64,000 bases of DNA from Flavobacteriales bacterium. Its GTDB lineage: Bacteria > Bacteroidota > Bacteroidia > CAIKAF01. Both the position numbers and the translations under genes were made by a program. The stretch lies in assembly GCA_025451235.1 (NCBI GenBank), contig JANWKT010000008.1, positions 310,001 through 374,000 of the forward strand. Reading direction: 5' to 3'. The notes under the pieces were generated by a model, which saw only the letters and a list, made by a program, of their open reading frames with translations, was not told where the DNA came from and ran no database searches. This document shows, piece by piece, positions 48,627-57,715 of the stretch. Numbering within the stretch: the first letter of the stretch is position 1; the number at the start of each line of letters is the position of its first letter.

Positions 48627-51590
48627 TTATTTTTGAATGGGTAAGGTGATCTCCGTTTGGGTACCTTGTTGTGGTTTGGTCCTGATCTGGAGATTGCCAT
48701 TGAGCGATTTTATCCTTTCTTTAATCGTCGAAAGTCCAAGAGAGTTGAGTTTCTCCTGATCTAAATGAAAGCCTTTACCATTGTCCTGAATAAGGATACG
48801 TATTTCTTTTGGCTTGAGCTGAAAACTAACCTTGGCATTTTTAGCTTCACTATGCTTGATAATATTGTTGATACATTCCTGTACCATTCTAAAGATCATG
48901 AGTTGGCTTTTGGTGTCGAAATAACCGTCGATGTTTTCTAATTCGTGTACCCAATAAATGGTGCTATGTTGCTGGGTTTCCTCGAGTAGCATTTCAACCG
49001 CTTTTGTAAGCCCTAGTTTTTCAAAATAATGAGGGTGTATGTTTCTGGAAAGAAGGCGGATATCTTCAATGATCTTGTTCACTTTCTTTTCGATGATCTC
49101 GTTCTTTTGTTTTTCAGCACTTACCTTCAGCATCGACAATTCTTGCCCAACTCCATCATGCAATTCTCTGGCGATCCTTTTTCTTTCTTCTTCCTGTGAC
49201 TCAAGAATGGCTTGTGTAAGCTTTTCTTGCCGCTCCTTGGCTTTGCGAAGACTCCTGATCCTCCATAAAAATATTAAATAGATACAACCGGCAAGTGCAA
49301 AGGTCATCAATACCCTGAACCAGGTTTGCTGATACCAGGGGGGCTGAATGCTGAAACTAAATGAATAGGGTTCTTTGTTCCAGATACCATCGTTGTTGCA
49401 CGACATGAGCTGAAAGGTATACTTACCAGCCGAAAGATTGTTATAAGTAATATGCCGGTCCTGGAATGGATTGCTCCAGTTTTCCTGCAATCCTAAAAGA
49501 CGGGTTCTATAAAATACTTTTTCATGCCCTTTATGTGTTACTGCCAGGTATTCGAAGGTGATCTCATTCTTGTTGTAAGGAAGTTGGAGGTTTACAGGCA
49601 ATTCATCGAAATCGTCGTAGCCCGTGCAAAATTTGCTGAAATCAATTACTTCATCCTTGATCCTGATCTGGTTGATATGGTTGATCGTTTCGGTAAGGTT
49701 CTTTTTGTTTTTAGTTATCTGATACCGCTGTGCTCCATAAAGGCCGCAGATCCATAAGGCATTCGAATGATCAATGTACAATTCAGAAAAATAAGCTGTT
49801 TCAGGATTTAACCCTTCTGATTGGTCGATTTTATCAATCAACATGGGTTTGCCGGCATATATGCTGTTCAGTTCAACAATGTATACATCAGTAAAGGATC
49901 TGAGAACAAAAAAATCATCCTTGCAATAAATATTATACGGACCTTCTATATTGAATAGATCTTTGAGATTGTACTTTTTATAATTATCAGGACCTTGTAC
50001 GTTGGTCTTGAACTGAAGGATTTCATTCTCCCCGATATCGGCCCAGACCGATTGATATTTATCGGAGCAAATAACCTTTAATTCTATCTTCCCATCAATA
50101 TCCTCCTTCAAGCCTGGGATATCAATAATTTGGCCTCCTGATATTTTTTTTAAGCCTGCACCGGTGGCCAGATAAATACCATTATCTGTAGTTGTTCCTT
50201 TCCTTACCAACAGCCCATGTTCCACCTGGTTATTTTTGCTGTAATAGTAAGGAGTGATTTTTTCATCTTTTATCCTGGTCACTCCATCCATGGAGGTAAT
50301 ATAGACGGAGGTATCAAAAGCACTAAAAAAAACATTTATAACAGATGAAGAAGAGAATTGAGACAAATTGGTAAAGGTGGTAGTTTTTTTGTCCTCCACC
50401 TTGACCACATTTTCATGTCCAACATACCAAACCGTATTATTTACAGGATCATAAGCATTTAACCCTGGAGAATCCGTAGATGGAATGGTATCTCTGATAA
50501 GAACTCCATTCTTACCATATTGAAGGCTTGAAAAGTAATTTACTCCAAAATAGCCAAACCAATAGGTGCCTTTTTCATCCTGCACAACTCCATAAACGGG
50601 ATCAATATCTTTGTTATGGTCGGAAAACCGATGATAGTATACATTTTTGATTTCATACGCACCACTACCGTTACCGCCGAGCCAGATGTTTTCTTCCGAA
50701 TCGAGAAATCCGAAATAAAAAGAATTGGTGGATAGATGATTATTAGCTGCGGAAATTTTGTGGATGATCTCCTTACCATCAAATATATTTATGCCCAGAA
50801 ATCCCAATAACCAGATATTTTGATCCGGATCCATAAAAGTTTGCATGATAGGTCCTAATGAAAGACCTTCGACCAAACCAATGGTTGTACCCTTGCTGAA
50901 TACCGAAACGGCATTTTCATGGCCGAACAATAACTTTTCACCCACCTTGTTAACCGAGAATACCGTATTGCTCAATAATCCATTCTGATTGGTGATAGCT
51001 GAAAATTCTCTGGTTTTGGTATTGAAAACGATTACTCCGCTATCCCTGGATCCAATATAAATGGATTCGTTGTGCAGAATAGCTGCGTACTTTTTATTGT
51101 ATTCTGCGTTTGCAGGAATAAGGGTTTTATAAATAATTTTCTCATCTCTTATCTGGTATAGATTGTTTTCGGAAAAGCACCAGACATTGTCATTGTCGAA
51201 TAGAATCTTCTTGGCTTTTTTAATTTCATTAAAGAAAACAAATCGTTTGGTTATTTTGTTCTTGTTGTAACAAACAAATAAACAGGTGTCTTCCGATCCG
51301 ACCCAAAGCCCATTGTTTTTACCCTTTTCCAGGTCATAAATCACCCCACTTCCCATGGGCCATCCCTTGTCTTTGGTGCATCGCTTAATTTCCAATCCAT
51401 CATATATAGCCAGTTCATCACTCCCAGCCATCCAAAGATATCCCTGCTCATCCTGCAAAATATCATAGATGGCTCCTGATATAAGCCCCTGTTCCCAGGA
51501 AATATTATTGAACATGAACTCCTGGCTATGTAAAAGACCAGTTGCTGTGGTAAGAAGTAGGATCCCTATTTTTTTTACCAGGCTTTGCAT
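48627..51590 (-). CDS. Two-component sensor histidine kinase with regulator-propeller sensor
   Basis: 987 residues. A signal peptide (MQSLVKKIGILLLTTATGLL) is followed by periplasmic two-component-regulator propeller repeats (DILQDEQGYLWMAGSDELAIYDG; FMDPDQNIWLLGFLGINIFDG; FLDSEENIWLGGNGSGAYEI) forming two propellers (about 25-650) and a Y_Y_Y-type Ig domain (about 690-760, YNNLSAGKYTFQLMSCNNDGIWNK). One transmembrane segment (about 770-790) precedes a HisKA_3 domain with His811 in RELHDGVG, and a HATPase domain (QDNGKGF; LGLSTIKERIKSLNG). It partners the response regulator upstream (stop 51591, start 51590). Ligands are unknown; similar proteins sense glycans or envelope signals. Confidence 0.92.
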   Translation of the reverse strand: MQSLVKKIGILLLTTATGLLHSQEFMFNNISWEQGLISGAIYDILQDEQGYLWMAGSDELAIYDGLEIKRCTKDKGWPMGSGVIYDLEKGKNNGLWVGSEDTCLFVCYNKNKITKRFVFFNEIKKAKKILFDNDNVWCFSENNLYQIRDEKIIYKTLIPANAEYNKKYAAILHNESIYIGSRDSGVIVFNTKTREFSAITNQNGLLSNTVFSVNKVGEKLLFGHENAVSVFSKGTTIGLVEGLSLGPIMQTFMDPDQNIWLLGFLGINIFDGKEIIHKISAANNHLSTNSFYFGFLDSEENIWLGGNGSGAYEIKNVYYHRFSDHNKDIDPVYGVVQDEKGTYWFGYFGVNYFSSLQYGKNGVLIRDTIPSTDSPGLNAYDPVNNTVWYVGHENVVKVEDKKTTTFTNLSQFSSSSVINVFFSAFDTSVYITSMDGVTRIKDEKITPYYYSKNNQVEHGLLVRKGTTTDNGIYLATGAGLKKISGGQIIDIPGLKEDIDGKIELKVICSDKYQSVWADIGENEILQFKTNVQGPDNYKKYNLKDLFNIEGPYNIYCKDDFFVLRSFTDVYIVELNSIYAGKPMLIDKIDQSEGLNPETAYFSELYIDHSNALWICGLYGAQRYQITKNKKNLTETINHINQIRIKDEVIDFSKFCTGYDDFDELPVNLQLPYNKNEITFEYLAVTHKGHEKVFYRTRLLGLQENWSNPFQDRHITYNNLSAGKYTFQLMSCNNDGIWNKEPYSFSFSIQPPWYQQTWFRVLMTFALAGCIYLIFLWRIRSLRKAKERQEKLTQAILESQEEERKRIARELHDGVGQELSMLKVSAEKQKNEIIEKKVNKIIEDIRLLSRNIHPHYFEKLGLTKAVEMLLEETQQHSTIYWVHELENIDGYFDTKSQLMIFRMVQECINNIIKHSEAKNAKVSFQLKPKEIRILIQDNGKGFHLDQEKLNSLGLSTIKERIKSLNGNLQIRTKPQQGTQTEITLPIQK

Positions 51591-52241
51591 TTAGAATATA
51601 CCCTTGTTCTCCAATAAAAACTTCATAAGGGCATTTTTCCCTCCTTCTAATCCCAGTTTTTTTACACAATTACCCCGATGTGTTTCAATGGTCTTTTCTG
51701 AAACAAACAAAATTTCGGCAATCTCCTTGGTGGTTTTTCCTTCACTCACCAACTTGAGTACGTTGAGCTCGGAAAGGGTAAGTTCATATTTTCTGGACCA
51801 GTCTGTTGACAGTTGCTTGGCTTCTCTTTTCTCGAGGAACTGGTGAAGGGTCGGACTTACATAGGTACCCCCTTTTTGTACAGCATATATACATTCCACC
51901 AGATCATTCAATACCGCATCTTTTAAGAGATATCCCCTTACCCCAATATTCATGGCCTCATTGTAAAACCCTTCTTCCCGATGCATGGTGAGGATCACGA
52001 AGCGGGTGTAAACATTTTTTGAAATGGCTTTCTTACAAACATCCAAGCCATTCATCATGGGCATATCAATGTCTACAATGGCCAGATCAGGTTCAAGTTT
52101 ACATATTTGCTCGTATGCTTCAAGTCCGTCTTTGGCTTCCCCTATACATTGAATATTGTTTTGTTCCTGGATGATTTCGATCAGTCCTTTTCTTACAATT
52201 GGATGATCATCGGCGATAAAAATTTTTATGATTCTTTCCAT
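51591..52241 (-). CDS. NarL/LuxR-family response regulator
   Basis: 216 residues. The receiver domain has DDHPIVRKGLIEII, with the phosphorylated Asp57 in LAIVDIDMPMMNG and the conserved Thr/Lys (LTMH, LLKDAV). The C-terminal LuxR HTH is clear: LTLSELNVLKLVSEGKTTKEIAEILFVSEKTIETHRGN (read in short motifs LTLSELNVLKLVSEGKT and KEIAEILFVSEKTIETH). It is the first gene of the operon with the histidine kinase at 48627-51590, with stop and start abutting. Its targets are unknown; no obvious palindromic site lies in the short upstream region. Confidence 0.94.
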   Translation of the reverse strand: MERIIKIFIADDHPIVRKGLIEIIQEQNNIQCIGEAKDGLEAYEQICKLEPDLAIVDIDMPMMNGLDVCKKAISKNVYTRFVILTMHREEGFYNEAMNIGVRGYLLKDAVLNDLVECIYAVQKGGTYVSPTLHQFLEKREAKQLSTDWSRKYELTLSELNVLKLVSEGKTTKEIAEILFVSEKTIETHRGNCVKKLGLEGGKNALMKFLLENKGIF

Positions 52242-52300
52242 AGTGGATTTGGTTATACTAATGTAATTAATTTTTTTAAGGTATCAATTGAACCAGATGG

Positions 52301-52338
52301 AAAAAGCCGGTCTGTCTTTGACAGCACCGGCCTTTTTT
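52301..52338. terminator. Strong bidirectional terminator
   Basis: Stem GCCGGT-CTGTC-TTT-GACAG-C-ACCGGC with A-rich and T-rich sides (AAAAA before, TTTTTT after). It ends transcription of the T9SS gene at 52363-53058 on the minus strand, ahead of the response-regulator promoter. Confidence 0.85.
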
Positions 52339-52362
52339 ACACCTTGATCTACTACTAACACT

Positions 52363-53058
52363 TTAATATATGATGATTTTTGACCTTTGGGTCCCTGATG
52401 GGGTTTGTACGGATAAGTAATAAGTTCCTGAAGCCAATCCTTCAGTTGATAGTTGATTGGTTGCTAACTGAGTTGATTTGATCATTTTACCATACACATC
52501 ATACATCAGAACAGAGAAGGGTGTATGGGTAGGGATTTCTGCATATAATGTAATATTTTGTCCAGCCGCAACCGGATTCGGAAAGATGGTGAACACCTGA
52601 TTGGTTTCTTCTTCCGTTGATGTTAATACATTACACGGAGCTCCAGATCCTCCAACCATACTATAATCATAGGTAATATTGGGGCAGGAACTCCCAATAA
52701 TAATGTTTCCTGGTCCATTGTTATTCAGGGTAACTGTTGCGGGATTCACTGAAACGGCCAACGTGGCATCGGAATAATTGTTGATCACACAATTCTCTTT
52801 TGCATAGATCATTTCGCCGGATGCACCATTCACATTTAGGATGGAGTTAGGTTCCATCACGAATACAGATCCATCGGATGAGTCCAAGGTTACCGTAACA
52901 CCTGAACAGATCCAGTAAAACATACCTTCTCCATATAAATGCTGGTCGTTTGTTATCTGCTGGCTGGCAGGCCAGGGAGGTACGATGGTATTGCATTGAG
53001 TGTAACCAGATCCTAATAATAGAGAGAAACAGAAGATGAGGGTAATTTTCGATTTCAT
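52363..53058 (-). CDS. Secreted T9SS type A cargo protein
   Basis: 231 residues from the ATG at 53058, chosen because a consensus -7 box lies 14 bases upstream; a longer frame to 53088 would begin upstream of it. A signal peptide (MKSKITLIFCFSLLLGSGYT) is followed by a short beta-rich domain with DSSDGSVFVMEPNSILNVNG and four or more Cys. The C-terminus is a type A sorting domain (TIFPNPVAAGQNITLY, GLASGTYYLSVQTPSG, RSKIIIY). It is probably a surface-exposed small protein. A strong terminator follows. Confidence 0.88.
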   Translation of the reverse strand: MKSKITLIFCFSLLLGSGYTQCNTIVPPWPASQQITNDQHLYGEGMFYWICSGVTVTLDSSDGSVFVMEPNSILNVNGASGEMIYAKENCVINNYSDATLAVSVNPATVTLNNNGPGNIIIGSSCPNITYDYSMVGGSGAPCNVLTSTEEETNQVFTIFPNPVAAGQNITLYAEIPTHTPFSVLMYDVYGKMIKSTQLATNQLSTEGLASGTYYLSVQTPSGTQRSKIIIY

Positions 53059-53071
53059 GTTGATTTTTTTA

Positions 53072-53079
53072 CAAATGTA
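53072..53079 (-). promoter_or_regulatory. -7 box (TACATTTG) of the 52363-53058 gene
   Basis: Exact TAnnTTTG match on the minus strand; start of transcription would be near 53066. It decides between two candidate start codons, favouring 53058. Confidence 0.55.
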
Positions 53080-53114
53080 TCTCAACATGTAAAAACCCTT
53101 CTCGGGGTTAACCC

Positions 53115-55025
53115 CTAACTTTTAATGATCTTCTTGACGACCTTTTCACCCTTCACTTCCAAAATAATGAAGTAAGTGCCTCGGCTGAACTGTTCCATGT
53201 TCAATTCGTAGTTCCGGATATCATTTACCGCTTCGGAGATCAATAGTTTTCCATTCATATCATATATATGGATTTGTCCGGTTACCAAATCAGATATGGC
53301 TATATTGGTTTGGTTATCGAATGGATTGGGCATCACGGTAACCGTTATTTCTTTTTTCTCCTTCTTTTTCTTGATGGTATCTTCTTCGGCTGCTTCATCT
53401 TCATCCCGATCCAGGTAAGTCATGAGGTCTTCGTTTAAGGCTACACTATCAGGGATAGCTTCACAAGAAGGCATCATGGTAAAACGGTCAATGATATTCG
53501 TCATCAACGTATTCATTGTATATACATCATATTTATCGGTCGACGGTTTTAAATGAGTTCCACCAATTCCGCTGTGATCAGTGAGGAAGATATAGGTCCC
53601 ATTGGTATAGAGTGCCATGCATCTCATGAGATATTCCAAATGTTTATCAGCCCCACTACAAATTACCGGTACGATCCTGATCCCTTTAGATGAAGCTTTC
53701 ACCATACTGTTCTTAATGGAAACAAGGCTCGCAGTTTCCATGTGTGGAGGTGCATCGAGCAGGATAAACATGATCTTGGTGTTTTCCTTGTCGGTCCATT
53801 TCAATTTATCAATGGCCACTTCCAATCCGGCTTCAACCGCTTCCGGGAAATCACCCCCTCCATCAGCAGATTGTTGACTGATGAATTTAACAGCATCCGA
53901 AATATTAGAAGTGAAGTTTGATTCACGGGTTAAATAATCTTCTCCCTTATCCCGGTAAAAAACAGAAGCAATGGTTAGCTCACCATTTATTTTCTTTTTC
54001 GATTTGGTGAGAATATCCGCGAGATCTTCTTTTAAATAATTGATCTCATCGTCCATCGATCCGGTAGCATCTACTACCATCGCAATTTCCAATCCATGTG
54101 TTGATTGGTTGCAAGGAATATCCATGGTGCAACTATTGATACCTTTGCTAAATTCTTTCGGTTTCTCAATTTCTGCCGACTTTCCCTGATAATCTACCTG
54201 TATTTTAAAATTATCAACTGAGGGCAGATTATCTGCTATCCCGGTCCATAATTCTGCCTTTCCTGTATTGTCCGTAATCGTTTGCCAAATGAGCCGGGTT
54301 CCAGAAAATAAATTGACAGATGCAAATGGAATGGGATTTTGTCGCGGATCATATACTTCTACCGTAAATCTTTTTCCAGTGCTGATCTTTAATTGATCAG
54401 AGTAGGCCTTGAAATCACTATCCAGCAATTTTTGCCAGTCGTCCCATTTGGTAAAATCCGATATTTCACCGGCGGTGAGTTTATTTTCTATTCCCTTGTT
54501 ATTTCCCTTTGGGATGTCTGTTTTGGAGGTGGTTCGTTTATATGCTCCATCTGATTTACCGTCGGAATCTCCGTCAGAATAATATCTAGGAACCGATCTA
54601 TGGCCTCTACCACGGCCTCCACCTCTCCAGGTGGTTCTATACCTGTGGAAATGGACACCACCCGTTGTTCCGGTTGCTACTTTTGTAGTTGTATATGTGC
54701 TCAGCTCTAAGGTGGCAACTGGATCTAGCTCCGCATCCAGTACGGTCATATTTTCCGGACTGATCACAAGATCGGACAGGAGTTTGGTTTTGTAAGAAAT
54801 GCTGCCAATCATTACATCATAGGTACCTGCTTTTACCCCCATCATGATATATTTCCCATCTGTATCCGTTAATAGGCCATATATCAACGAATCTCCCTGG
54901 TACAATGCAATGCTGGCAAAAGCAATCGTAGCTCCTGTACTGTCTTTTACAACACCTTTTAAATTTCCTGTTTGGGCATAAGCCATCATGAACAGGCCTG
55001 CAACTAAAATGGATATCTTTTTCAT
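53115..55025 (-). CDS. VWA-domain T9SS cargo protein (twin 1)
   Basis: 636 residues with a signal peptide (MKKISILVAGLFMMAYAQ). A carboxypeptidase-regulatory-like/TonB-plug-type beta domain (about 20-110, TGNLKGVVKDSTGATIAFAS) is followed by a variable Gly/Arg-rich segment (WRGGGRGRGHRSVPRYY). Next come MG2-like GKRFTVEVYDPRQNPIPFAS and a VWA domain (about 330-530) with the MIDAS motif VDATGSMDDEI and HMETASLV. The C-terminal T9SS type A domain reads VMPNPFDNQTNIAI and FSRGTYFIIL. It is a close paralogue of the next gene: the sequence is nearly identical from GKRFT onward. A GGGGTTAACCCC palindrome lies at the stop codon. Confidence 0.9.
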   Translation of the reverse strand: MKKISILVAGLFMMAYAQTGNLKGVVKDSTGATIAFASIALYQGDSLIYGLLTDTDGKYIMMGVKAGTYDVMIGSISYKTKLLSDLVISPENMTVLDAELDPVATLELSTYTTTKVATGTTGGVHFHRYRTTWRGGGRGRGHRSVPRYYSDGDSDGKSDGAYKRTTSKTDIPKGNNKGIENKLTAGEISDFTKWDDWQKLLDSDFKAYSDQLKISTGKRFTVEVYDPRQNPIPFASVNLFSGTRLIWQTITDNTGKAELWTGIADNLPSVDNFKIQVDYQGKSAEIEKPKEFSKGINSCTMDIPCNQSTHGLEIAMVVDATGSMDDEINYLKEDLADILTKSKKKINGELTIASVFYRDKGEDYLTRESNFTSNISDAVKFISQQSADGGGDFPEAVEAGLEVAIDKLKWTDKENTKIMFILLDAPPHMETASLVSIKNSMVKASSKGIRIVPVICSGADKHLEYLMRCMALYTNGTYIFLTDHSGIGGTHLKPSTDKYDVYTMNTLMTNIIDRFTMMPSCEAIPDSVALNEDLMTYLDRDEDEAAEEDTIKKKKEKKEITVTVMPNPFDNQTNIAISDLVTGQIHIYDMNGKLLISEAVNDIRNYELNMEQFSRGTYFIILEVKGEKVVKKIIKS

Positions 55026-55093
55026 AACCCTGGGTTTATGAACCTAATTTATTCAATTATTACTAAAACTCGGTTATGTATGTCCAGGTTTAA

Positions 55094-57133
55094 TTAGCTT
55101 TTAATAATCTTCTTCACGATCTTTTCTCCCTTTACCTCCAGAATGATGAAATAAGTGCCCCTGCTGAATTGTTGCATATTTAATTCATAATTCCTGATAT
55201 CGTTGACGGGTTCGGAGATCAATAATTTTCCATTCATGTCATATAAATGAAGTTGACCAGTAACCGGATCAGAGATAACCACATTGGTTTGATTATCGAA
55301 AGGGTTGGGCATTACCGTTACTGTGATTTCTTTTTTCTTGGTTAAGGTATCTTCTGGCTCCTCGGTACCTTCGTCCCTATTCAGGTAAGTAAGCAGATTT
55401 TCAGTTACAGCAACACTGTCAGGAATATTCTCACAAGATGGCATTAACGTAAAACGGTCGATGATATTGGTCATTAAAGTATTCAATGTGTATACATCGT
55501 ATTTATCTGTGGATGGTTTTAAGTGTGTACCTCCAATTCCGCTATGGTCAGTAAGGAATACGTAGGTTCCATTGGTGAACAATGCTGAAGATCTCATTAA
55601 ATATTCAAGATGTTTATCCGCACCGCTACAAATAACAGGTACTATCCTAATTCCTTTGGCAGAAGCTTTGATAATGCTATTCCTGATGGAAACCAGGTTG
55701 GCCACTTCCAGGTGTGGTGGTGCATCCAATAATAAGAACATGATCTTCGTATTTTCTTTATCAGACCAACTTAATTTGTCGATGGCTACTTCAAGTCCGG
55801 CTTCCACCGCTTCAGGAAAATCACCCCCACCGTTTGCCGATTGCTCACTGATGAATTTAACCGCTTCTTTAATATCAGCTGTAAAATTTGATTCACGTGT
55901 TACATACTCTTCCCCTTTATCCCGATAAAAGACAGAGGCAATGGTGAGCTCCCCATTAATTTTTCTTTTCGACTTGGTTAAAATATCCGTTAAATCTTCC
56001 TTTAGATAATTGATCTCATCATCCATGGAGCCGGTTGCATCTACCACCACGGCAATTTCCAGTCCATGTTTTGTTTGTGTGCATGGAATATCCAATGTAC
56101 AGCTATTGATCCCTTTCTTGAATTCTTTTGGCTTTTTTATTTCGGTGGTTTTTCCTTTATATTGAACAGATACCCTGAATTCGTCGTTCGATTTTAGGTT
56201 TTCAGAAAGGCCTGTCCATAATTCAGCTTTACCGGTATTGTCGGTGATTGTTTGCCAAACCAATTGGCTACCGGAGAATAAACTAACCGATGCAAACGGA
56301 ATAGGATTTTGCTGAGGATCGTATACTTCGATGGTAAATCTCTTTCCGGTATTCATTTTTAACTCCTCCGAATATCCTTTAAAGTCTTCTTCCAATAATT
56401 TTTGCCAATAATTCCATTTGGTGAAATCAGATATTTCACCGGCAGTGAGTAAATTATTAAAGTTAGTATTGGGATTATTGTTCAGGATCTTTTCTGCTGA
56501 CTTATCTTCATCAACATCACCCTCTCTTGTATCGGTAAAAACTACTCCTTCTCGGTGTGTGTCAGCACCTACAGCATCTGTAACAGTTACCTCGTATCTG
56601 GCTCCTCCTAAAGTTGCTGGTGCATCCGGAGAGCCTGCACTCCATGTATAGGTGGTGCCTCCGGTAGCTACTGGGGTGATATCATGGGACTCTTCACTAT
56701 AACCATAGCTGATAATTCCGGTGGATAGTGGAGCCATTTCCTGATAATCAGTTCCATTGGTTATGGTGATATCTGATTTTTTAACCTTATTGGTCAACAC
56801 CACATATTCTTTCAATTCTGTATTGTTATCCATTTCGGTATTCAGGAAGGTGATATTTTCACCTTTGATATATACCTTTTCTACGATCTCTTCTTTCAGG
56901 CCTGCACTTTTAAAATGCACTTCATAGGTTCCTTCCGGAATACCCATGAACCAGAATTTTCCATCTATATCGGCAGCCTGACCGTATAGAACCGAATCTT
57001 TTTGTTGAAGGGTGATATTGGCAAAGGGGATCGCTGAACCGGTAGGATCTTTTATAACTCCTTTTAATTCACCTGATTGAGCATAGAGATAGCCACTGGC
57101 TATCATACATAAAATAAGAATAGTCTTTCTCAT
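55094..57133 (-). CDS. VWA-domain T9SS cargo protein (twin 2)
   Basis: 679 residues, same order as twin 1: signal peptide (MRKTILILCMIASGYLYAQS), carboxypeptidase-regulatory-like domain (GELKGVIKDPTGSAIPFANI), variable central segment (about 125-230, rich in Thr, Gly and Asp, with no Gly/Arg block), MG2-like GKRFTIEVYDPQQNPIPFAS, VWA domain with VDATGSMDDEI, and type A sorting domain (VMPNPFDNQTNVVI, FSRGTYFIIL). Because the two genes are adjacent and much alike, recent duplication is likely. The differing middle suggests partner or ligand differences. Function unknown; VWA domains bind proteins in a metal-dependent manner. Confidence 0.9.
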   Translation of the reverse strand: MRKTILILCMIASGYLYAQSGELKGVIKDPTGSAIPFANITLQQKDSVLYGQAADIDGKFWFMGIPEGTYEVHFKSAGLKEEIVEKVYIKGENITFLNTEMDNNTELKEYVVLTNKVKKSDITITNGTDYQEMAPLSTGIISYGYSEESHDITPVATGGTTYTWSAGSPDAPATLGGARYEVTVTDAVGADTHREGVVFTDTREGDVDEDKSAEKILNNNPNTNFNNLLTAGEISDFTKWNYWQKLLEEDFKGYSEELKMNTGKRFTIEVYDPQQNPIPFASVSLFSGSQLVWQTITDNTGKAELWTGLSENLKSNDEFRVSVQYKGKTTEIKKPKEFKKGINSCTLDIPCTQTKHGLEIAVVVDATGSMDDEINYLKEDLTDILTKSKRKINGELTIASVFYRDKGEEYVTRESNFTADIKEAVKFISEQSANGGGDFPEAVEAGLEVAIDKLSWSDKENTKIMFLLLDAPPHLEVANLVSIRNSIIKASAKGIRIVPVICSGADKHLEYLMRSSALFTNGTYVFLTDHSGIGGTHLKPSTDKYDVYTLNTLMTNIIDRFTLMPSCENIPDSVAVTENLLTYLNRDEGTEEPEDTLTKKKEITVTVMPNPFDNQTNVVISDPVTGQLHLYDMNGKLLISEPVNDIRNYELNMQQFSRGTYFIILEVKGEKIVKKIIKS

Positions 57134-57267
57134 AACCTTGCTGTTTGTTCGCTATTAGTTACACTAAGGAACGCCAAAAGTTCAATCCATGTATAAACAA
57201 AATACCGGTTTTATCGCAAGGAGATAAAAAATGAAGAAAGGATGATCAGAAGGGGAGGTAAAGATGT

Positions 57268-57645
57268 TTAGGCTTGAGTAACAGGCTTCTCCGTTGGCTC
57301 TTTCCATATTTTCATATACCAGTACACTACATCCCCGATCCAATTGAGAATAACCACTACTAATATCCACATCAATTTATCATTGCTGCTCATTTTATCG
57401 TTCTTACTTATATGGATCACATGGTAAATGGTCATAGCGGTGGTGAGGGCAAAACCCAAAAAGAAAATAAGCATACCTATGGGCATCATAATAAATAAAC
57501 CCATCGGTGGTTCGTTTGAATGATTTCCAGCATCCATGGCCATGGTTCCAAAAACTGTGGCGAAAATAAATATGAAGTAGGCTGCAAAGCAAAAGCCAGG
57601 GAGAATGGTTAAAACACCGATCCAGATTTTTTTAGTTTTACTCAT
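57268..57645 (-). CDS. PLDc_N-domain membrane protein
   Basis: 125 residues with three hydrophobic segments (VLTILPGFCFAAYFIFIFAT; LFIMMPIGMLIFFLGFALTT; LMWILVVVILNWIGDVVYWY). The last segment, with DKLMWILVVVILNWIGDVVYWY (read as DKLMWILVVV and IGDVVYW), is the phospholipase D N-terminal (PLDc_N) motif, also found in small cardiolipin-synthase-like or antitoxin-type proteins. No PLD catalytic HKD motif is present. Function unknown; likely in the inner membrane. Confidence 0.75.
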   Translation of the reverse strand: MSKTKKIWIGVLTILPGFCFAAYFIFIFATVFGTMAMDAGNHSNEPPMGLFIMMPIGMLIFFLGFALTTAMTIYHVIHISKNDKMSSNDKLMWILVVVILNWIGDVVYWYMKIWKEPTEKPVTQA

Positions 57646-57715
57646 AGTGCAAGTTGTTGTTAAGGTAGTTTCTACGATGCAGTATCAGAAAAGGTTATCT
57701 TAAATAGGCTTAATT

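Noticed and set aside
52107-52358. Plus-strand open frame of 83 codons opposite the response regulator
   Set aside because: Antisense to the receiver domain and crosses the bidirectional terminator.
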